Assembly: GCF_032884065.1 (NCBI RefSeq)
Contig: NC_088863.1
Coordinates: 63,139,604 to 63,203,603 of the forward strand
Origin: Artemia franciscana
Lineage: Eukaryota > Arthropoda > Branchiopoda > Anostraca > Artemiidae
Direction: 5' to 3'
DNA: 64,000 nt
Shown here one piece after another: positions 1 through 11,427 of the stretch. Made by a program: the position numbers and the translations under genes. The notes beneath the pieces were generated by a model that was given only the letters and a program-made list of their open reading frames with translations, made no database searches and was not told the origin of the DNA. Each line of letters starts with the position of its first letter. Within the stretch, counting starts at the first letter, position 1.

Positions 1-159
1 TAGAACTGGCGTTAAAACTCCAACACAAAAAAAATCTGGGGCAAGTCCAGTATTAAATATAATCTGATACGAAATCTGGAGATGACTCATTAAAATCTCA
101 GTAGCATAAACAAAATGCATTCTCCAAAGCTTACTTAATCCGCGAGAAAACTTTTTCTC

Positions 160-890
160 GCGGATTTTTCTAGCGAAGCATCGACATATCTACAACATAC
201 CCAAAACACTGAGAGGATAATGAATCATCAAGTGACTGTTCATACTTGGCTTCTAAATTTGGGTCTGGTGAAGTGAACTGGGCACTAAAATGCTTAACCC
301 AAGACTCTTCATCTGGCCTAAGTTGTATTCTGACCATCACTCGCACACCACTTACGCTTAATGATCTTGTTGGCTTCATTTAGAAAGCCTTTAAACGACT
401 GGCTCCAGTCATCTACAATATTTAGCCTGTGTTTTTGTAGACACTTAGCGAACAGCCTTTTAGTTAGGAGGCTGTTCGCCTCCTAACTTCATTCACTTTT
501 CCACACTTGGGACGATCGCATTCAACACAAATTTTATGCCAATATTCTGAACGTTGGAATGATTCTTTAAGGAAACTATTATCCAACCAATTGAGAATCT
601 GCTTTTTGGGAGTTGGGATACATGAATTTTCCTGTAATAGCTGTAAGGGTTCCTTTATCTTATTCAAGATATCATCAAGCACAGTGTGGTATATCATTTG
701 GTTGACTTTTCTCGAGTCGGATTTCGTGTACCATTTTCTTTGTGGTCGAGGAGCAAGATCTATCTCGACGGAGTTAAGTAGCGGAAAATGATCAGAAGCA
801 CTAGCACTGGTATCCACATAGGAAGGCCCAGTGAGCACATTAGCTCTCGAATGGATTACGAAAACTGGAATAAGTGCATTTATCATGAGC
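160..890 (-). pseudogene. Non-LTR retrotransposon (LINE) fragment, end of endonuclease domain
   Basis: Two minus-strand reading segments (886 to 464 and 379 to 170) look like one degraded LINE protein. The first contains SDHFPL, which resembles the SDHxP motif at the end of the apurinic-type endonuclease of CR1/Jockey/L2-like LINEs, followed by a charged linker. The second has a Trp-Val-Lys-His-Phe segment like the linker that precedes the reverse transcriptase. No RT palm motifs are visible, so the copy is cut off on the window side. A perfect foldback at 462-488 sits exactly where the first segment ends, and another at 137-166 lies beyond the second. The LINE identity rests mainly on the SDHxP context; the clade is not assigned. 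Confidence 0.45.
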
Positions 891-949
891 TAGTGAAGCA
901 GCAGACCATAAATCGTCCAACAGATTGTTTATTTTAACTTTTAACAGGA

Positions 950-1860
950 GTATAACAGTACATCCACTATACATTTGAACTTGTCTCTCCCGCAGTCAAT
1001 AGAGCTTACAACCATGTCAATGAAATTCCAACAAGAGTTACTTGGACATTTCTAAAATTGCGTTAGAAGCAGCAATGTTTCTATTTAAAATTAGACTACT
1101 TTTTCTATGGAAAAGGAACCATTTAGAGTCTATGATCGTGAAAGATTTGAAATTCATATCTGCATATTCAGGCACATTCCTTTGAGTCGGTTACAACGTC
1201 ACAACGAATCCTATCACACAAACTCTTGCCCATCTTTCCGAAGGCTGCACTTGAAATGAGATTAAAGATTTCTTTTTGAACCTTCGTTGTTGCCTCAGAG
1301 CGTTAAGTGACAAAATTTTTCGATAAGCGTCTTCATGTATGACTTTTGATCAAGGTGGATGGCTCTATGAATTTTTTTTACCTTGAAACCGTATGCCAAC
1401 ATTCACCACAAAAGAACTTGATGTACAACAATATTCTGTTTCGGGTGAAGGTCGGTAATAAGCTTCGGTTTTGAAGGTGTCCAGTGCATTACCTCATCGT
1501 CACCCAAGGAAATATTAAAGGGACTCAATGAGTCCCTAAAAACTGTTCTGTTTATACACCGAAAATCCAAATCCTTTACCGAGTCTTGGAGGTCCATTGG
1601 TATTTTACCATCAATTTCAAAAGGCCATCCTTGTGGTCCCTTCTCCTCAACAGTAAAAATTTAAGAGAAACTTGGATTACAAGGATTGTCCAGCCATTTA
1701 TAATTACCACATGGCTAAGAATGGTGAGACATTGCCGACGGATAAAGAGTGTTCACATCAAGAAAACTGCATTCGACTTTTCAACGGTGTGTTGTCCAGT
1801 AGGATCGAATTCCAGGATACGATAACTCGGAAAACGTACCCTCCCACATGATTCTCTACA
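950..1860 (-). pseudogene. Protein-primed family B DNA polymerase relic (Polinton/adintovirus type)
   Basis: Minus-strand translation shows the order expected of the palm of a protein-primed DNA polymerase B. A motif A-like stretch DVNTLYPSAM lies near 1,735-1,765. A segment rich in TDLHPKQN follows near 1,450. Then come KIHRAIHLDQKSYMK near 1,340-1,370 and a motif B-like block AAFGKMGKSL near 1,225-1,250. A weaker SNAILEMSK lies near 1,050. The pieces lie in different frames and are interrupted by stops, so this is a dead copy. The final DTDS motif is not found; the sequence changes near 950 towards the LINE fragment. Such polymerases replicate Polintons/Mavericks and adintoviruses. It runs opposite to the capsid-type relic at 7.9-12.3 kb and may be part of the same integrated element, which is an inference. 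Confidence 0.6.
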
Positions 1861-1974
1861 AATAAGTGCTGATTCACGACGGTGATCAGATCTATTTCTT
1901 CTTTATTCTTTTTAATAATTAGATCCATAATCAGTTGAAGAGTTGACTTAGTTTTTTTGAAACATAGGAATCAA

Positions 1975-2253
1975 CTATGTCAACCGAATCTGCATGAATA
2001 CTTTCACTTGTAAGAGTACTGAAAGGGTCTCCAAACTCAGCTCTAGGGACATAAATGTTGCACAAGGCAGAATCTCATATATAAAACCCTGGTAAGATAG
2101 GGGTTGGTCAGCGCTACTTTGTCCTGCTTTCCCCGCATCACTATCACTATGAGCGGTGGAAACTGTATCTTCTAGCATACTCACGACTTTACTAGGAGAT
2201 AGTTGCTCTAACAGATAGTCTAAAAATTCCACGTCGGGGCCGAGATCCCTCAC
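1975..2253 (-). other. Open minus-strand segment upstream of the polymerase relic, unrecognised
   Basis: A 92-codon open segment lies just upstream, in polymerase orientation, of the family B polymerase relic. It is acidic and Ser-rich in its first half and hydrophobic in its second half. I see no motif that assigns it. Its position would suit the exonuclease or terminal-protein part of the polymerase, but nothing in the residues shows that. The interval 1,860-1,975 between them is AT-rich with no clear signal. Confidence 0.2.
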
Positions 2254-2824
2254 AAATGCATCTAAATCAGGGTAAGGAGAAGGTACACTAACAGGACTCC
2301 CCCTACAGTAAAACTCAATTGTTTTTACTAACCGTGGGACAGAACATAGATTGTCACGAAATTACATCGATGGTGACCATATGTTCTCAGTATAGGCCCC
2401 TTGAGATGATGGTAATGTTGGTTTGAGAGCCTTAAAAGAAAATAAGAACTTATTAGTTCATCGAGACACTTGACTTAATTCTGAAAAAATGAATTTATAT
2501 TAGGCTAAAAAGGAATATATTATTAATCGGAAAATTTCTTGAGAGGGCAAAGTGAGCCTTGGATATAGAAACCCCCAATAAAAGGTTTAAGACAAAAATA
2601 TTATTCCAAAAATGGAGCCAATGTGGCCGTCTGGATATGGAAACCATACACTACCAGTTAGAAAATGTAAAGACCAGAAATTACCCTATATATGAGATTA
2701 GAGGGCTCCCCTCTCTCCTTCGGGTACTACAAACCCTACCATTGAAAATATGTGTCTTAAGAAATAGAAAATTTTTTCAGAATAAAAAGACATTCTTGTA
2801 AAATTGAAGAAGATATTTCACAAT

Positions 2825-3620
2825 GTCAGGCTACTGATAAGCCCTCAAATAATTTTTATCGTACGCATATCCCAAAAATCACAACAAAATTAAAAAATAT
2901 TTGCCAAAAAAATTTTACGTAGTTTTTACTAATAATTTTAAAATAATTAATTTCTTAAATTCCGATAAAGATAAGACCCCAGTTACTCACCAAAAAGGGG
3001 TCTATCAAGTTCTTTGTGATTGTGGAAATTACTATGTTGTCAGGATCCATCAGAATCTAGAAAAATGGTTACAACAGCACAAAAATACATAGACAAGGCA
3101 TTAATTTGAAATTGTTCCAACAACTCCTTTGATTCTGCTTTAGGTTGACATTATTTAATAATCCCTCCCACACGATACGTATTGAAAAATCTTCACTCAT
3201 CTGTAATGATTTGGGGATAAAACAGGTGGTTTGGGAATCAATCGAATTTAGTCTCAAAATAAATAATTATATTTCTTTGAACAAAATACTTTTTTTTTCA
3301 GTCCTGGTTGAACTTCGTTGAAGTAAGGATGCTAGGCCAGTTTTTTAAAAAGTTAAAAAAAACACTATTAGTTTTAATTCTCACATTTTAACGTAAGTTT
3401 ATTTATATATATAGATATATTTTCTCTCTCGCTCTCGTATTGTGCTGAAGACGTCCCTTGGACATAGGGCCGAAATATTCACATAATTGATTTTCACAGT
3501 CTTGAAAAGATTTTCCCAATTGTTTCTAATTTGTATATGTTTTTCATTATGGTGGAAAAATCTATTGGGAAATGTCCTCAAATCCCTCTCTTCATACAAT
3601 GTTCCGTTTCAACTGTAAAA
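2825..3620 (+). mobile_element. Penelope-like element (PLE) fragment: GIY-YIG nuclease end plus 3' tail
   Basis: The frame at 2,901-3,092 contains KGVYQVLCDCGNYYV followed by EKWLQQHKN, which matches the start of the GIY-YIG nuclease of Penelope-like retroelements (GVYxIxCxCGxxYxGxT...R...H). After a stop, the next 180 bp still align in order with the better copy at 47,970-48,557: DSAL, then NDLG, then KQVV equivalents. The tail from 3,300 (tcctggttgaacttcgttga) to about 3,600 matches the tail of the second PLE, including the shared cttggacatagggccgaaat block. The reverse transcriptase part is missing. The nuclease is broken by a stop at 3,090-3,092 and frameshifts. Confidence 0.7.
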
Positions 3621-4870
3621 CGCAACTAATTATTAAGAGTGCGTTAATTCTATTGTGGTGAAAATCCATTTTCTTTGAAAGGTTGCCCCACCCTCGCAAC
3701 AGCAGGATCAAACTAAAGAACTGTCTTTAGTGGTCTGCAACTCTTTGCCAGTCTTGAACCTTCAATGTTCTAATAGTTTGACAAAATTTATCTCGCATAA
3801 AAAATTTTGTTTTAACCGAAAGAGCAAGATAAAATTCTATTTTTGCAGGCTAGGGATTCCTCAAAGCCCTTCAAAAATACCGAGAGGGTTCTGGTATTTT
3901 CCCATTATTAAGCTAAAGAGAATCCTATATCTTAGTATGGGTAACACCATCAGTGTTATAATAGACTGATAATTTATCTCCATTAAAAAATTAGGTTTTA
4001 CCGTTAAATTATGATTAAAATTCCATTTCTTTGGAGGCTAGGGGCTCCTCAAAGCCATTAGAACTAATGAATAAAACCCACAACACCCGAGCTATTACTA
4101 TTTTTTAATCTGAGAATTGCTTTTTGCTAGAATTTGCAATTTTAGCTTTTTCTTTGACGGGAAAAAACAGCATCGAACTACTATCGCAGCCTACTAGCCT
4201 ATGTGTAAACGTTTTACTGCTTATAGATACGATTTTCAAAAAAAGAGTGTCACTGACTACTTACGCCAGGTCTGGTAACGCTACCTTACATGCTAGGACC
4301 ATCTCCTAAAGTGCCCGCATCACGGCCTTGTAGAGCGGAAGTGGCCGCATTCTCCCCACCTTGTCGGGGGACCGCAGAAGGGCCCGTATCCTAGCTTCGT
4401 AGGGCGGTGTTGTTTGTATCACCATCGCACGCCATTGTTCTTTTTGGAGGAGGAGGGTATTACTCATATTTTTCCTTAAATAGCAATAAATTTTATTTTT
4501 TTGTGAAACAAAAGGGTTCAAAATTTTCTTATTTTTATCATTTAAGAAAGTTATAATTTTCTTGAATCGTTAATTTTGTATGCACTATTTAAGTTTAGAA
4601 TCATTCTTGGAATGGATAAACAAGAAGATTATAAAAGAAAATTCAAAGAAAAGCAAAGCAAAAGGGTTCAATACCTGTTTAGAAAATTTGCCATCATTCC
4701 ACTACCAGAGAATCTTAGTGAGGCACAAAAGTGCCCACATTCCAGGCCAACAATTCAAAATACAGTTCTTAATGGGCTAATTGATTGAGGATGCAGAGTT
4801 TCGCTTGGACCCCTTATTCGCTCGGCTCCCTACCGTACACTTATTCACACCTATTTTGTTAAAAGGTGGG
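3620..4870. other. No gene seen; short duplicated segment and one GC-rich patch
   Basis: A segment of about 80 bp containing tttgcaggctagggattcc near 3,790-3,870 recurs in diverged form near 3,975-4,058 (ggaggctaggggctcc), so there is a local direct duplication. A GC-rich patch at 4,306-4,460 stands out from the AT-rich surroundings and has an open minus-strand reading, but I recognise no family. The rest is AT-rich with only short open stretches. Confidence 0.4.
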
Positions 4871-5000
4871 AATAAGCCTGTTAGGTGCTTCAAAATACCT
4901 TCCTAGGATATTCATTAGTCTGTCTTTTAGACATCCGTCTTTGGAAGTCCAATTTCCCGAATCTAACCCCTTTTCAAGAGAGAAAAAAGTAGGTGAATTT
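4870..5000 (-). repeat. Dispersed repeat copy, same family as 53.9-55.2 kb
   Basis: The stretch gtgcttcaaaataccttcc followed by a run ending in a variant of cctaacccctttt matches, in the same order, the right-hand copies of the inverted repeat family at 54.8-55.2 kb. This single copy is more diverged. No coding potential is evident. Confidence 0.5.
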
Positions 5001-7000
5001 AGAATTTTAGCTATTTTTTGCTGATCTAGGCTACATTGTCTATAAGAGGTAAGGTTTTGTGAGAATTACTCATATTAAATAGGATATCCTAGAGACAAAG
5101 CTTCACAATCAAAAAACCTTTAGACCTAGGGTATCGTCTGGCCTTATTAGAGGGATTGGGCTCTCACACATTAATTCATTATTATAGTCAAAATGTCCGT
5201 TTTAACCTTTTTTTCGTATACTTTAGCATAAAATATTATCCCCACCCTCATTTAACGCATAAATAAGTTTCATTTATGTAACCATTTAACCTGAAAAACA
5301 ATTTTTGAAGATAGACAATTCACCTTAGAATACATGTGTTGTAAATACGACTCTTTTTTCGTCATTTATCTAGCATGAAATAGCTTATTTTGACCGCTTA
5401 AAATGGAAGTAGTCATATCTGAATGCAAAAGAGGATATCACTTTAAAATATCAAAGACTTACTGTAAGTATAGCTCATCCAATTGATCAGAAAAATCATC
5501 TTCATTTGTAAATCGTTCGTAATACGAGAGTGTTCAAATTTACAAGACAAGAGTGAAGATCCCTTATGTGAGTGAGCGACGCCGTTTGTTTACTAGAAAC
5601 ATACAATTTCTCTTGACGGGGATATAATGAAAGGCTACGCAAATGTCTAACGGTCGCTAATCGTATCCCTGTTAGAATACGGAAAACCCTTTGTACTAGT
5701 TGGGTGGGTGAAAAGTGTATATTTTGCATGAAAGAAATATATAAATTTATCAGTGAATAGCTGTACACTAGCAGTTGGAACATGGTTTTACTTGTTAATT
5801 CCAAATAATGAATTACTCTAGCTTATATTTGATTTAATCTTGCCTTGTTGGCGGGGGAGGTGTATCCATAATGCACATAGAGGCTTACGTGTATACAAGT
5901 AGACATTCAGCCTTTTTTTAAATTCCTTTGCGTATCTCTGTTCATTTTGATAAGTAGAATGATAAAGCTTTCCCACTAACAGCAAGTTTTATAGTTCCCA
6001 AGTGAACAATAGAAAGTTACCAAGTCCCACTAGAAGAATAAGAGGCTATTGTATAACGAGGATATTTTATTTTTCGGAAAAATCAACACGGATCATGTAA
6101 CACTTCACCCCTTGTTTCTGGAAATAATGGGAAATTTCTTTGTTTACCAAAACCGAAGAGAACAAAGGCCCCGTTTGAGTAGCAGCAAAATACTGGGTTT
6201 TGATGAATTTGGACTATGTCCCTCCTTGTTAGGACCCTGAGGCTTTTAAACAGCTAGAAAATTATGATGTAACATCTATGTTTGCAACTTGATTTGGTGG
6301 GACCCTGAAGGTTTTTTCTGGGCCCTCGTGGGTTTTTAAACGTAATAACTAAAGAAATCTTGAAGAAAACATTTGTATAATAAACACAACGATTTCGTAT
6401 TACGTAATAATAAAAACAAAATATTTGCATAAGCAAACAACATTACGTAACAAACAAGTGTACTATACCATTACACAACCAACAAGCGCATTAAAGTATT
6501 ACGTGAAAGCCAGGTGCACGTGATAAAGTCTTGAGAGGTTAGTCGCTTAAATATTACACCCTTTCTCTGTGTCAAGTAATCAAACAGCGGTCACTGCCCA
6601 TGCACAAGCGTTCAAATTTGTACGTGGATGACCATTCACATAGAGTAGTACATCAGTTACGTATGTTAAAGTTATTTTTTTTTTTTGGGGGGGGGGGGTA
6701 ATAAGAAAATTGATTTGAATAAGTGCTTAGAAATTGAAAAAATTTAGGGATTGGGGTCAGTTTTACAATCAAGTATCTCTACATAATTTTACTGAAGCGG
6801 TTACCTATTTTTCAAAGACATCTGATCCAGGAGGCAAACAGGAAAGACTAATAGCGCTCCAACATGTATACCCGGGGTTGGAAGGTAGATATTCATTAAG
6901 TCTTTTCTTGGGAGAAGAATATCTTGAAAAAGGATACGGAATATAACTGCAACAGAAATTTTGGACTGACAATAAGATTTTGAGTTCAAAAGCTCTAAAT
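5000..7000. other. AT-rich interval without a recognised gene
   Basis: Only short open stretches occur (for example 5,502-5,804 minus and 6,734-6,946 plus). None shows a recognised motif or convincing splice signals. A T-run followed by a G-run lies at about 6,678-6,699. A possible splice acceptor (ttctgttgcag) lies on the minus strand near 6,950, downstream of the HD exon described next, but the open segment after it is not recognisable as that family. Confidence 0.4.
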
Positions 7001-7020
7001 AGTTGTATACATCTAATTAC

Positions 7021-7273
7021 CTACCCGTTTCCTAAGTTTTCCATACTGTTCATCTGAAAAAGAAGCATATTCTTCTCTTATAATCTGAGTGTATTTGAAG
7101 TATTCTTCACTTTTCGATCCCAAAATGGCAATGTCGATATCCAAAAAATAATGTTCATCTAAGTCACCAAAAGCATTGCAATGAAGAAATATACCGGCGC
7201 TATTTGCTATTGCTGTTATTAAAAGCTTTTCTACGTTATCCAAAATCTGTTGGTTCTGTTCAGACAGCAAGCC
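7021..7273 (-). CDS. Probable internal exon of an HD-superfamily metal-dependent phosphohydrolase-like protein
   Basis: The minus-strand segment encodes about 84 residues containing YFLDIDIAILGSKSEEYFKY and then IIREEY, followed by a Lys-Leu-Arg-Lys-Arg segment. This resembles the C-terminal half of the predicted HD phosphohydrolase family (COG4339-like), where a conserved LDxDLAILG and IRxEY follow the metal-binding HD core. The metal-binding YHN and HD motifs would lie in an upstream exon that I did not find. The segment is bounded by an acceptor-like ttttttaatccttag ending at 7,274 and donor-like GT at 7,024 or 7,020, which supports an exon rather than a complete gene. It has no internal stop. 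It could also be a retained fragment of a dead gene. The biochemical role of this family is not well defined. Confidence 0.5.
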
Positions 7274-7279
7274 CTAAGG

Positions 7280-7870
7280 ATTAAAAAATTAGATAAAATT
7301 AGAATGGAAAGAGAATATTATGATATTCAACTCTTTGGTTCTCCATTTTCTAAATTTTATATTCTAGGGATTACTGTTTAGAATATCTAAAGGTCTTTTT
7401 ATTCTATAATTTCTATATTTTTTCAAAAGACAAATTTGAATTCAAACTAATAATATTTTTTTTATTAAAAATTCTTAATATAAATGTATAACTGCTTGCA
7501 GTCATCAAGTTAAAAACAACAGTCATTTTGAATTGTGGCTCCATATGTACTAAACTAATTATGTTAACGGTTTGGAATCAGTAGTATGGTTTTAAAATCC
7601 TTAGGAGATCACCAAAGACATGCGATAGTGTTTTAGTCAGCTCACTTATCGTGTAGCCGAATCCAGCGTGTTTAACATGACACCCCTTTGGGTTACTATG
7701 GGGCAAGAAAGACCAGGACTAAATAGGGATCAAAGGCTAGTTAGATTCTTGTTGAGTTGATTTTGTCAAAGAATATCGTTGCATGAGATAAATTTCATGA
7801 GCTACTTTTCATCTCTTTCGCCTCTTGACAAGCCTTTAAATAGTAAAATTACAGTATATCTATAGGTTGG
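7280..7870. other. AT-rich interval without a recognised gene
   Basis: I see no open segment with family resemblance, no repeat shared with other parts of the window and no RNA-like signal between the HD exon and the first Polinton-like reading frame. Confidence 0.4.
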
Positions 7871-7878
7871 TTGCTATC

Positions 7879-8400
7879 ATGACACTGAAGAAACTATATG
7901 AAAATAGATATCTGTTTTCTGCTCTAAGATGTCCAAAACCGGCCCTTAGGAAAACTATACTCCAACATGGTATTGACAAGGAATTCATTAATCTCATAAC
8001 TGAACTTTGTTTAAATTTAACCAAAGCCAATTTTCAATTGTGAGGAGTAGCTAAGTACCATCAGAGCGACTTTGTTCCATTTTACGTGATATAGTTTTCA
8101 AAAAAAAGAAATAAGTTTTAACGGAAAACGCTTTCTCCAAGTAGCTGGTAGCTTCTTTTACACTTTTGCTTCTAACAATTCCAGGACTCGTAAACAGTTT
8201 CCCTTAGAAAAATGGTTAAGCCCTAGGAATTGACGCCAATGGAATTCGCACTTTCACCGCTAGAACACTTTGAGGGCAATCTCAGTAAATTCATTAATGA
8301 TAAAAATATAGATAAAAATAGTTTTGTTTCAAGATGCTCTTCAACGAGTTGACAAACATAGACCCTATCACGTGAGAATTGTCAATATAAGTGTCATTGA
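7879..8400 (+). pseudogene. Small gene of a Polinton/adintovirus-like element (relic)
   Basis: An ATG at 7,879 opens a 54-codon frame ending at 8,043. It contains KKLYENRYLFSAL, PALRKTIL, then FINLITELCLNL. This pattern (short basic helix, ALR..IL, then ITELCLN) resembles a small protein found upstream of the integrase and capsid genes in many animal Polinton/adintovirus-like elements; its function is unknown to me. A second in-order piece at about 8,238-8,350 (MEFALSPLEHFEG, KFINDKNIDK) resembles the acidic middle part of the same or the next protein. Stops and frameshifts separate the pieces. The assignment depends on gene order with the integrase and capsid relics downstream. Confidence 0.4.
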
Positions 8401-8699
8401 TAAAAAGTAAACGTCAATTTAAAATTCTGGAACAACAACAACATAATCAAAGAAGTAAAATTCAATATTATCAATTGCTGGAGACCTAGTACCACATTCA
8501 TACCGTAAACAAAGCAAAAGAGTCCTGACGTATCTTATGGAAAGTGTAAATACTCAAATTGATATTAAAGGAAACGAATTATAAGTTAGGGGAAGCGATA
8601 CAATCTACTTGATTTCATGTGTGATATGGTTGCAAATCGTAAAGGACCTTCATCATTTGACAATCATCTATAAAAGATTTTAATTACACTAAACACTCT

Positions 8700-9130
8700 G
8701 ATAAGTCTTAATACAAATAATCAAATTCTAAAAAAAGTAAAGGAACATAGAAAAAATTAAAAGGAGAAGAAGATGTTAAATCAATTTTGGAAAATATTAG
8801 CACACCTACTGCGAATACTAGTAGTAGTAGTGGAAATGATGATTTGATGACACCAGCGGTGGTGGTGAGGCAAAATTGTAAACTTATTAATGCCAACTCA
8901 TCACCTTCACCACCACCCTCTAGCACGCAAAAGGGTAGCGGCCATTACACTACGTGTTTGCGTTGAAAAGGGTTGAAGTTTTGAAAGGCATCTTTGAAAA
9001 TATTCGTGAAGTGGTAAGTCAAAGTTCATCCACTACACTTTCTAAGGTCACTGGACATGAAAATGCTATAGCGAGAGAGTATCTACAAAATGAACCAAGT
9101 TCCGCTATATGTTGAAGTTTTAAAGTTCGT
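8700..9130 (+). pseudogene. Low-complexity coding remnant between Polinton-like small gene and integrase
   Basis: A plus-strand reading near 8,750-8,940 is rich in Ser, Thr, Asn and Pro (for example SSSSGND and SSPSPPPSSTQKGSG). Another piece follows near 8,960-9,110 in a different frame (GIFENIREVV). The two may be one frameshifted gene. The composition fits a flexible linker of a virus-like structural or accessory gene, but I do not recognise the family. Intervals 8,400-8,700 and 9,130-9,530 show no further recognisable coding signal. Confidence 0.25.
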
Positions 9131-9534
9131 GGTAGTCAATATCAAAAACTAATGCCTTATTCCCACTGCATATAATGCAATCATATCTTTCAACTCTATC
9201 TTTCAACTGTAGATGCAGTTCAAAGGTTTCACAATAATCCCTTAAAAATATGTTATACTTGTAATCAGTGTCTTTAGTCTTTATGCATATGCTATTCCAT
9301 TGCAGACAAAGAGAGGTGTTGAAGTTGCTAAAGCTAGAAAGTACTCTTGATCAAGATTGTTATAAAAAAATTCAGACGGATCTAAGTGGTGAGAGAGAGA
9401 GAATCTATTTAAAAACACAAAAAATACAAAGAAAGAAAAATTGTCAAAAAGCCTTATGGCTTGTGCGGCCATTCTCGAAACTGTAAAAAAAAATTATGTG
9501 AATTTGTTAATGTACTTGTAGATTAAATTTTTTT

Positions 9535-10080
9535 ATGAAATATAATATAATACTTTATTATAGTCGGATTCCTCTAATGGATGCATTGGCTAAACAATTG
9601 ATGATAACTATTCGACTTTTGATTCTAAGATATGGTAAATTGAAAAATACTGCTTTTTTAGATTTAGATAAAATAATGCAAATTTATAATGAATATCCAC
9701 AACGATATCTCTTTAACTTTAGCCCTCAGGAAGCTCTTCGAGGAGATCATGATACACTTGACACTTTTTTTAAACAATATTCAAGTGAAAAGGTTGTGAA
9801 GGAAATATTCAATGCTGATAATGTTTTCAAATTAATAGAACTACATATATTTTTAAATAGGGGAATGACTTAGGATTAAATGAACTTTCTGAAGTGTCAA
9901 AAATCATACATCCAAAACCAATAACGTATCGTCCACACGAACCAAAGATGAAGAGATTCTTGGTGTTTTTTATGACTGTGATCTTCAAAAAGTTAAAAAT
10001 AATAGTGAAATCTATCAAATCAAAAATAAAGTAAATATTCTTACATTCAAGGACAAGACACAGTTGACTCTTTTTTAGCT
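9535..10080 (+). pseudogene. Polinton-type integrase, C-terminal part (relic)
   Basis: The frame 9,535-9,873 has IMQIYNEYPQRY followed by NFSPQEALRGD, which corresponds to the end of a retroviral-type integrase core (YN...H/R...SPxEAL). After a frame break the sequence near 9,950-10,040 reads EEILGVFYDCDLQKV then IYQIKNKVN. That matches the small C-terminal chromodomain-like region of Polinton/adintovirus integrases (GxFYxxELQKV...IxKI). The N-terminal zinc finger and first catalytic residues are not visible upstream, so the copy is truncated or scrambled at its 5' side. An active enzyme would insert the element into host DNA; this one is not intact. Confidence 0.55.
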
Positions 10081-10130
10081 AGGATATAACTATGATTTTT
10101 ATTCTCGGGTAGCCTTTAAAGACATAAACA

Positions 10131-10960
10131 ATGCCCAGTGATTTCTATGTGACATTCATGAAAATAATCTCTGATCTACTCTACAATGATTTGAATAAAA
10201 AAAGGGATTTTCAGACAAAACTCGTTCCCACCATCAAATTCAATGGCGAGCATAAACTTACTCTTGTCGATTGTATTCTCAAAAACACTAATTTAATCTT
10301 AAAAAAAGATCGTACATATGACATAAAAGTTAGACCACATGATTGGCCACTCGTTCGAAAACATTGGATAGAATCAATAAATTCGGGTCAAATTATAAAT
10401 CCTTTCTCAAATTATCATAAAAAGGATTTGGTAGTATGAATGATTTGTGACGTGATATCAACAGAATAATCTCCACTCGTAAAAATGTTTTCTCTCAATT
10501 CAACTATTCAATTGAACAGGGCAAGATCTACATTAGTTCACCCATAAAAAGCGCAAAGGTTATTCTCAATGACAATATATGAGATATTCTTGGTTTTAAG
10601 CAGAATATAATCAATTCTTTGAAGTGCTGGAATCACTAGTGGCATAGATCGTTTCATTTTCACCGATTTCCCCCTGGTTTCTCCTCGGACAGTTGTAGAT
10701 TTTATACACTTGATTCGTTGAAACATTAAGGATTGGTTACTAGCAGTGTTCCCCTCCTACGTGTTTTTGAACGAAAAGCCAGTCAAGATTATATTAATCA
10801 TTGCAAATTAAAGCGTCTTTATTGTATCCCTGTAAGCACTTCCTATTTGGAACTCTGTCTGAAAGCATTAAGATCTGAATTAATTAATCCTTTATCAATA
10901 ACAATAGGTTTGACCGTGATTTCGTGTAATTTTCAACCCGTTCAATAGCAAGAAGTCTAA
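10131..10960 (+). pseudogene. Penton-like (minor capsid) gene relic of a Polinton/adintovirus-like element
   Basis: The frame starting at 10,131 begins MPSDFYVTFM, like the MSDxFYVTLPSN start of a single-jelly-roll protein common in these elements. It is followed by a segment ending in PHDWPLVRKHW. In another frame near 10,490-10,600 there is YSIEQGKIYISSP then DILGFK, the ILGF-type motif of the same protein. Near 10,770-10,950 a third frame has NHCKLKRLYCIPVSTSYLE, like its C-terminal strand region. The pieces keep the expected order over about 270 codons but are broken by stops. It lies directly downstream of the integrase relic and upstream of the major capsid relic. Confidence 0.5.
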
Positions 10961-11400
10961 TAGAAAAATTGTATCCCTTTGTTCTGATATTTATCGCAAT
11001 ATTGCTATTTTTGGTCCAAGACAAATAGCTCGTGGAAAGGACTATTATAAAGGTCGCTCATCATCAGATATGGTTTTTGAAGCTGGTTTGCAAAGCTGTT
11101 CTGCTCTGCACTACCCTTGACTAAAAAATATATTTTACCGGTTGACGTGGATATTACGTCCTCTACATGACACGTTTGGGGTTCCGGTAGGAATTTAAGA
11201 AAAGAGGTTTGGAAAATCTCAGGACTGGGGCACAATCCCTTGGCGAGTTATTAAAATCCCGACAAAGTGGAAAAGGCTTAAGAAGGTTGAAAAACACTGC
11301 ATCACTAATCAGTCTCTTCTCAAGCCGGAGTAGAAACTCTGTCAACATCATTCTTGTCAAAGAAAAAGAAGAAGAAACCAAGGAAGATAATAACTAGATC
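10960..11400 (+). pseudogene. Minor virion protein-like relic
   Basis: Between the penton-like and capsid-like relics there is a short basic region. Near 11,020-11,100 it reads PRQIARGKDYYKGRS. In the frame 11,209-11,397 it reads LGELLKSRQSGKGLRRLKNT followed by a Lys/Glu-rich end. Polintons and adintoviruses usually encode a small basic virion protein with a LGxxL..R..G.GLKR block at this position. The resemblance is modest and the reading is interrupted. Confidence 0.35.
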
Positions 11401-11427
11401 AAAAAAGGATTTCTTTTCCTAGACTGA

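Noticed and set aside
464..791. Plus-strand open frame overlapping the left LINE fragment
   Set aside because: The SDHFPL-bearing minus-strand frame explains the coding signal.
4306..4521. GC-rich minus-strand frame as a gene
   Set aside because: It is open but short, and no recognised motif or splice context was seen; kept only as a compositional note.
8708..8926. Minus-strand hydrophobic frame with a Gly/Glu-rich start
   Set aside because: It is opposite the Ser/Pro-rich plus-strand reading that fits the neighbouring plus-strand gene series, and no homologue was recognised.
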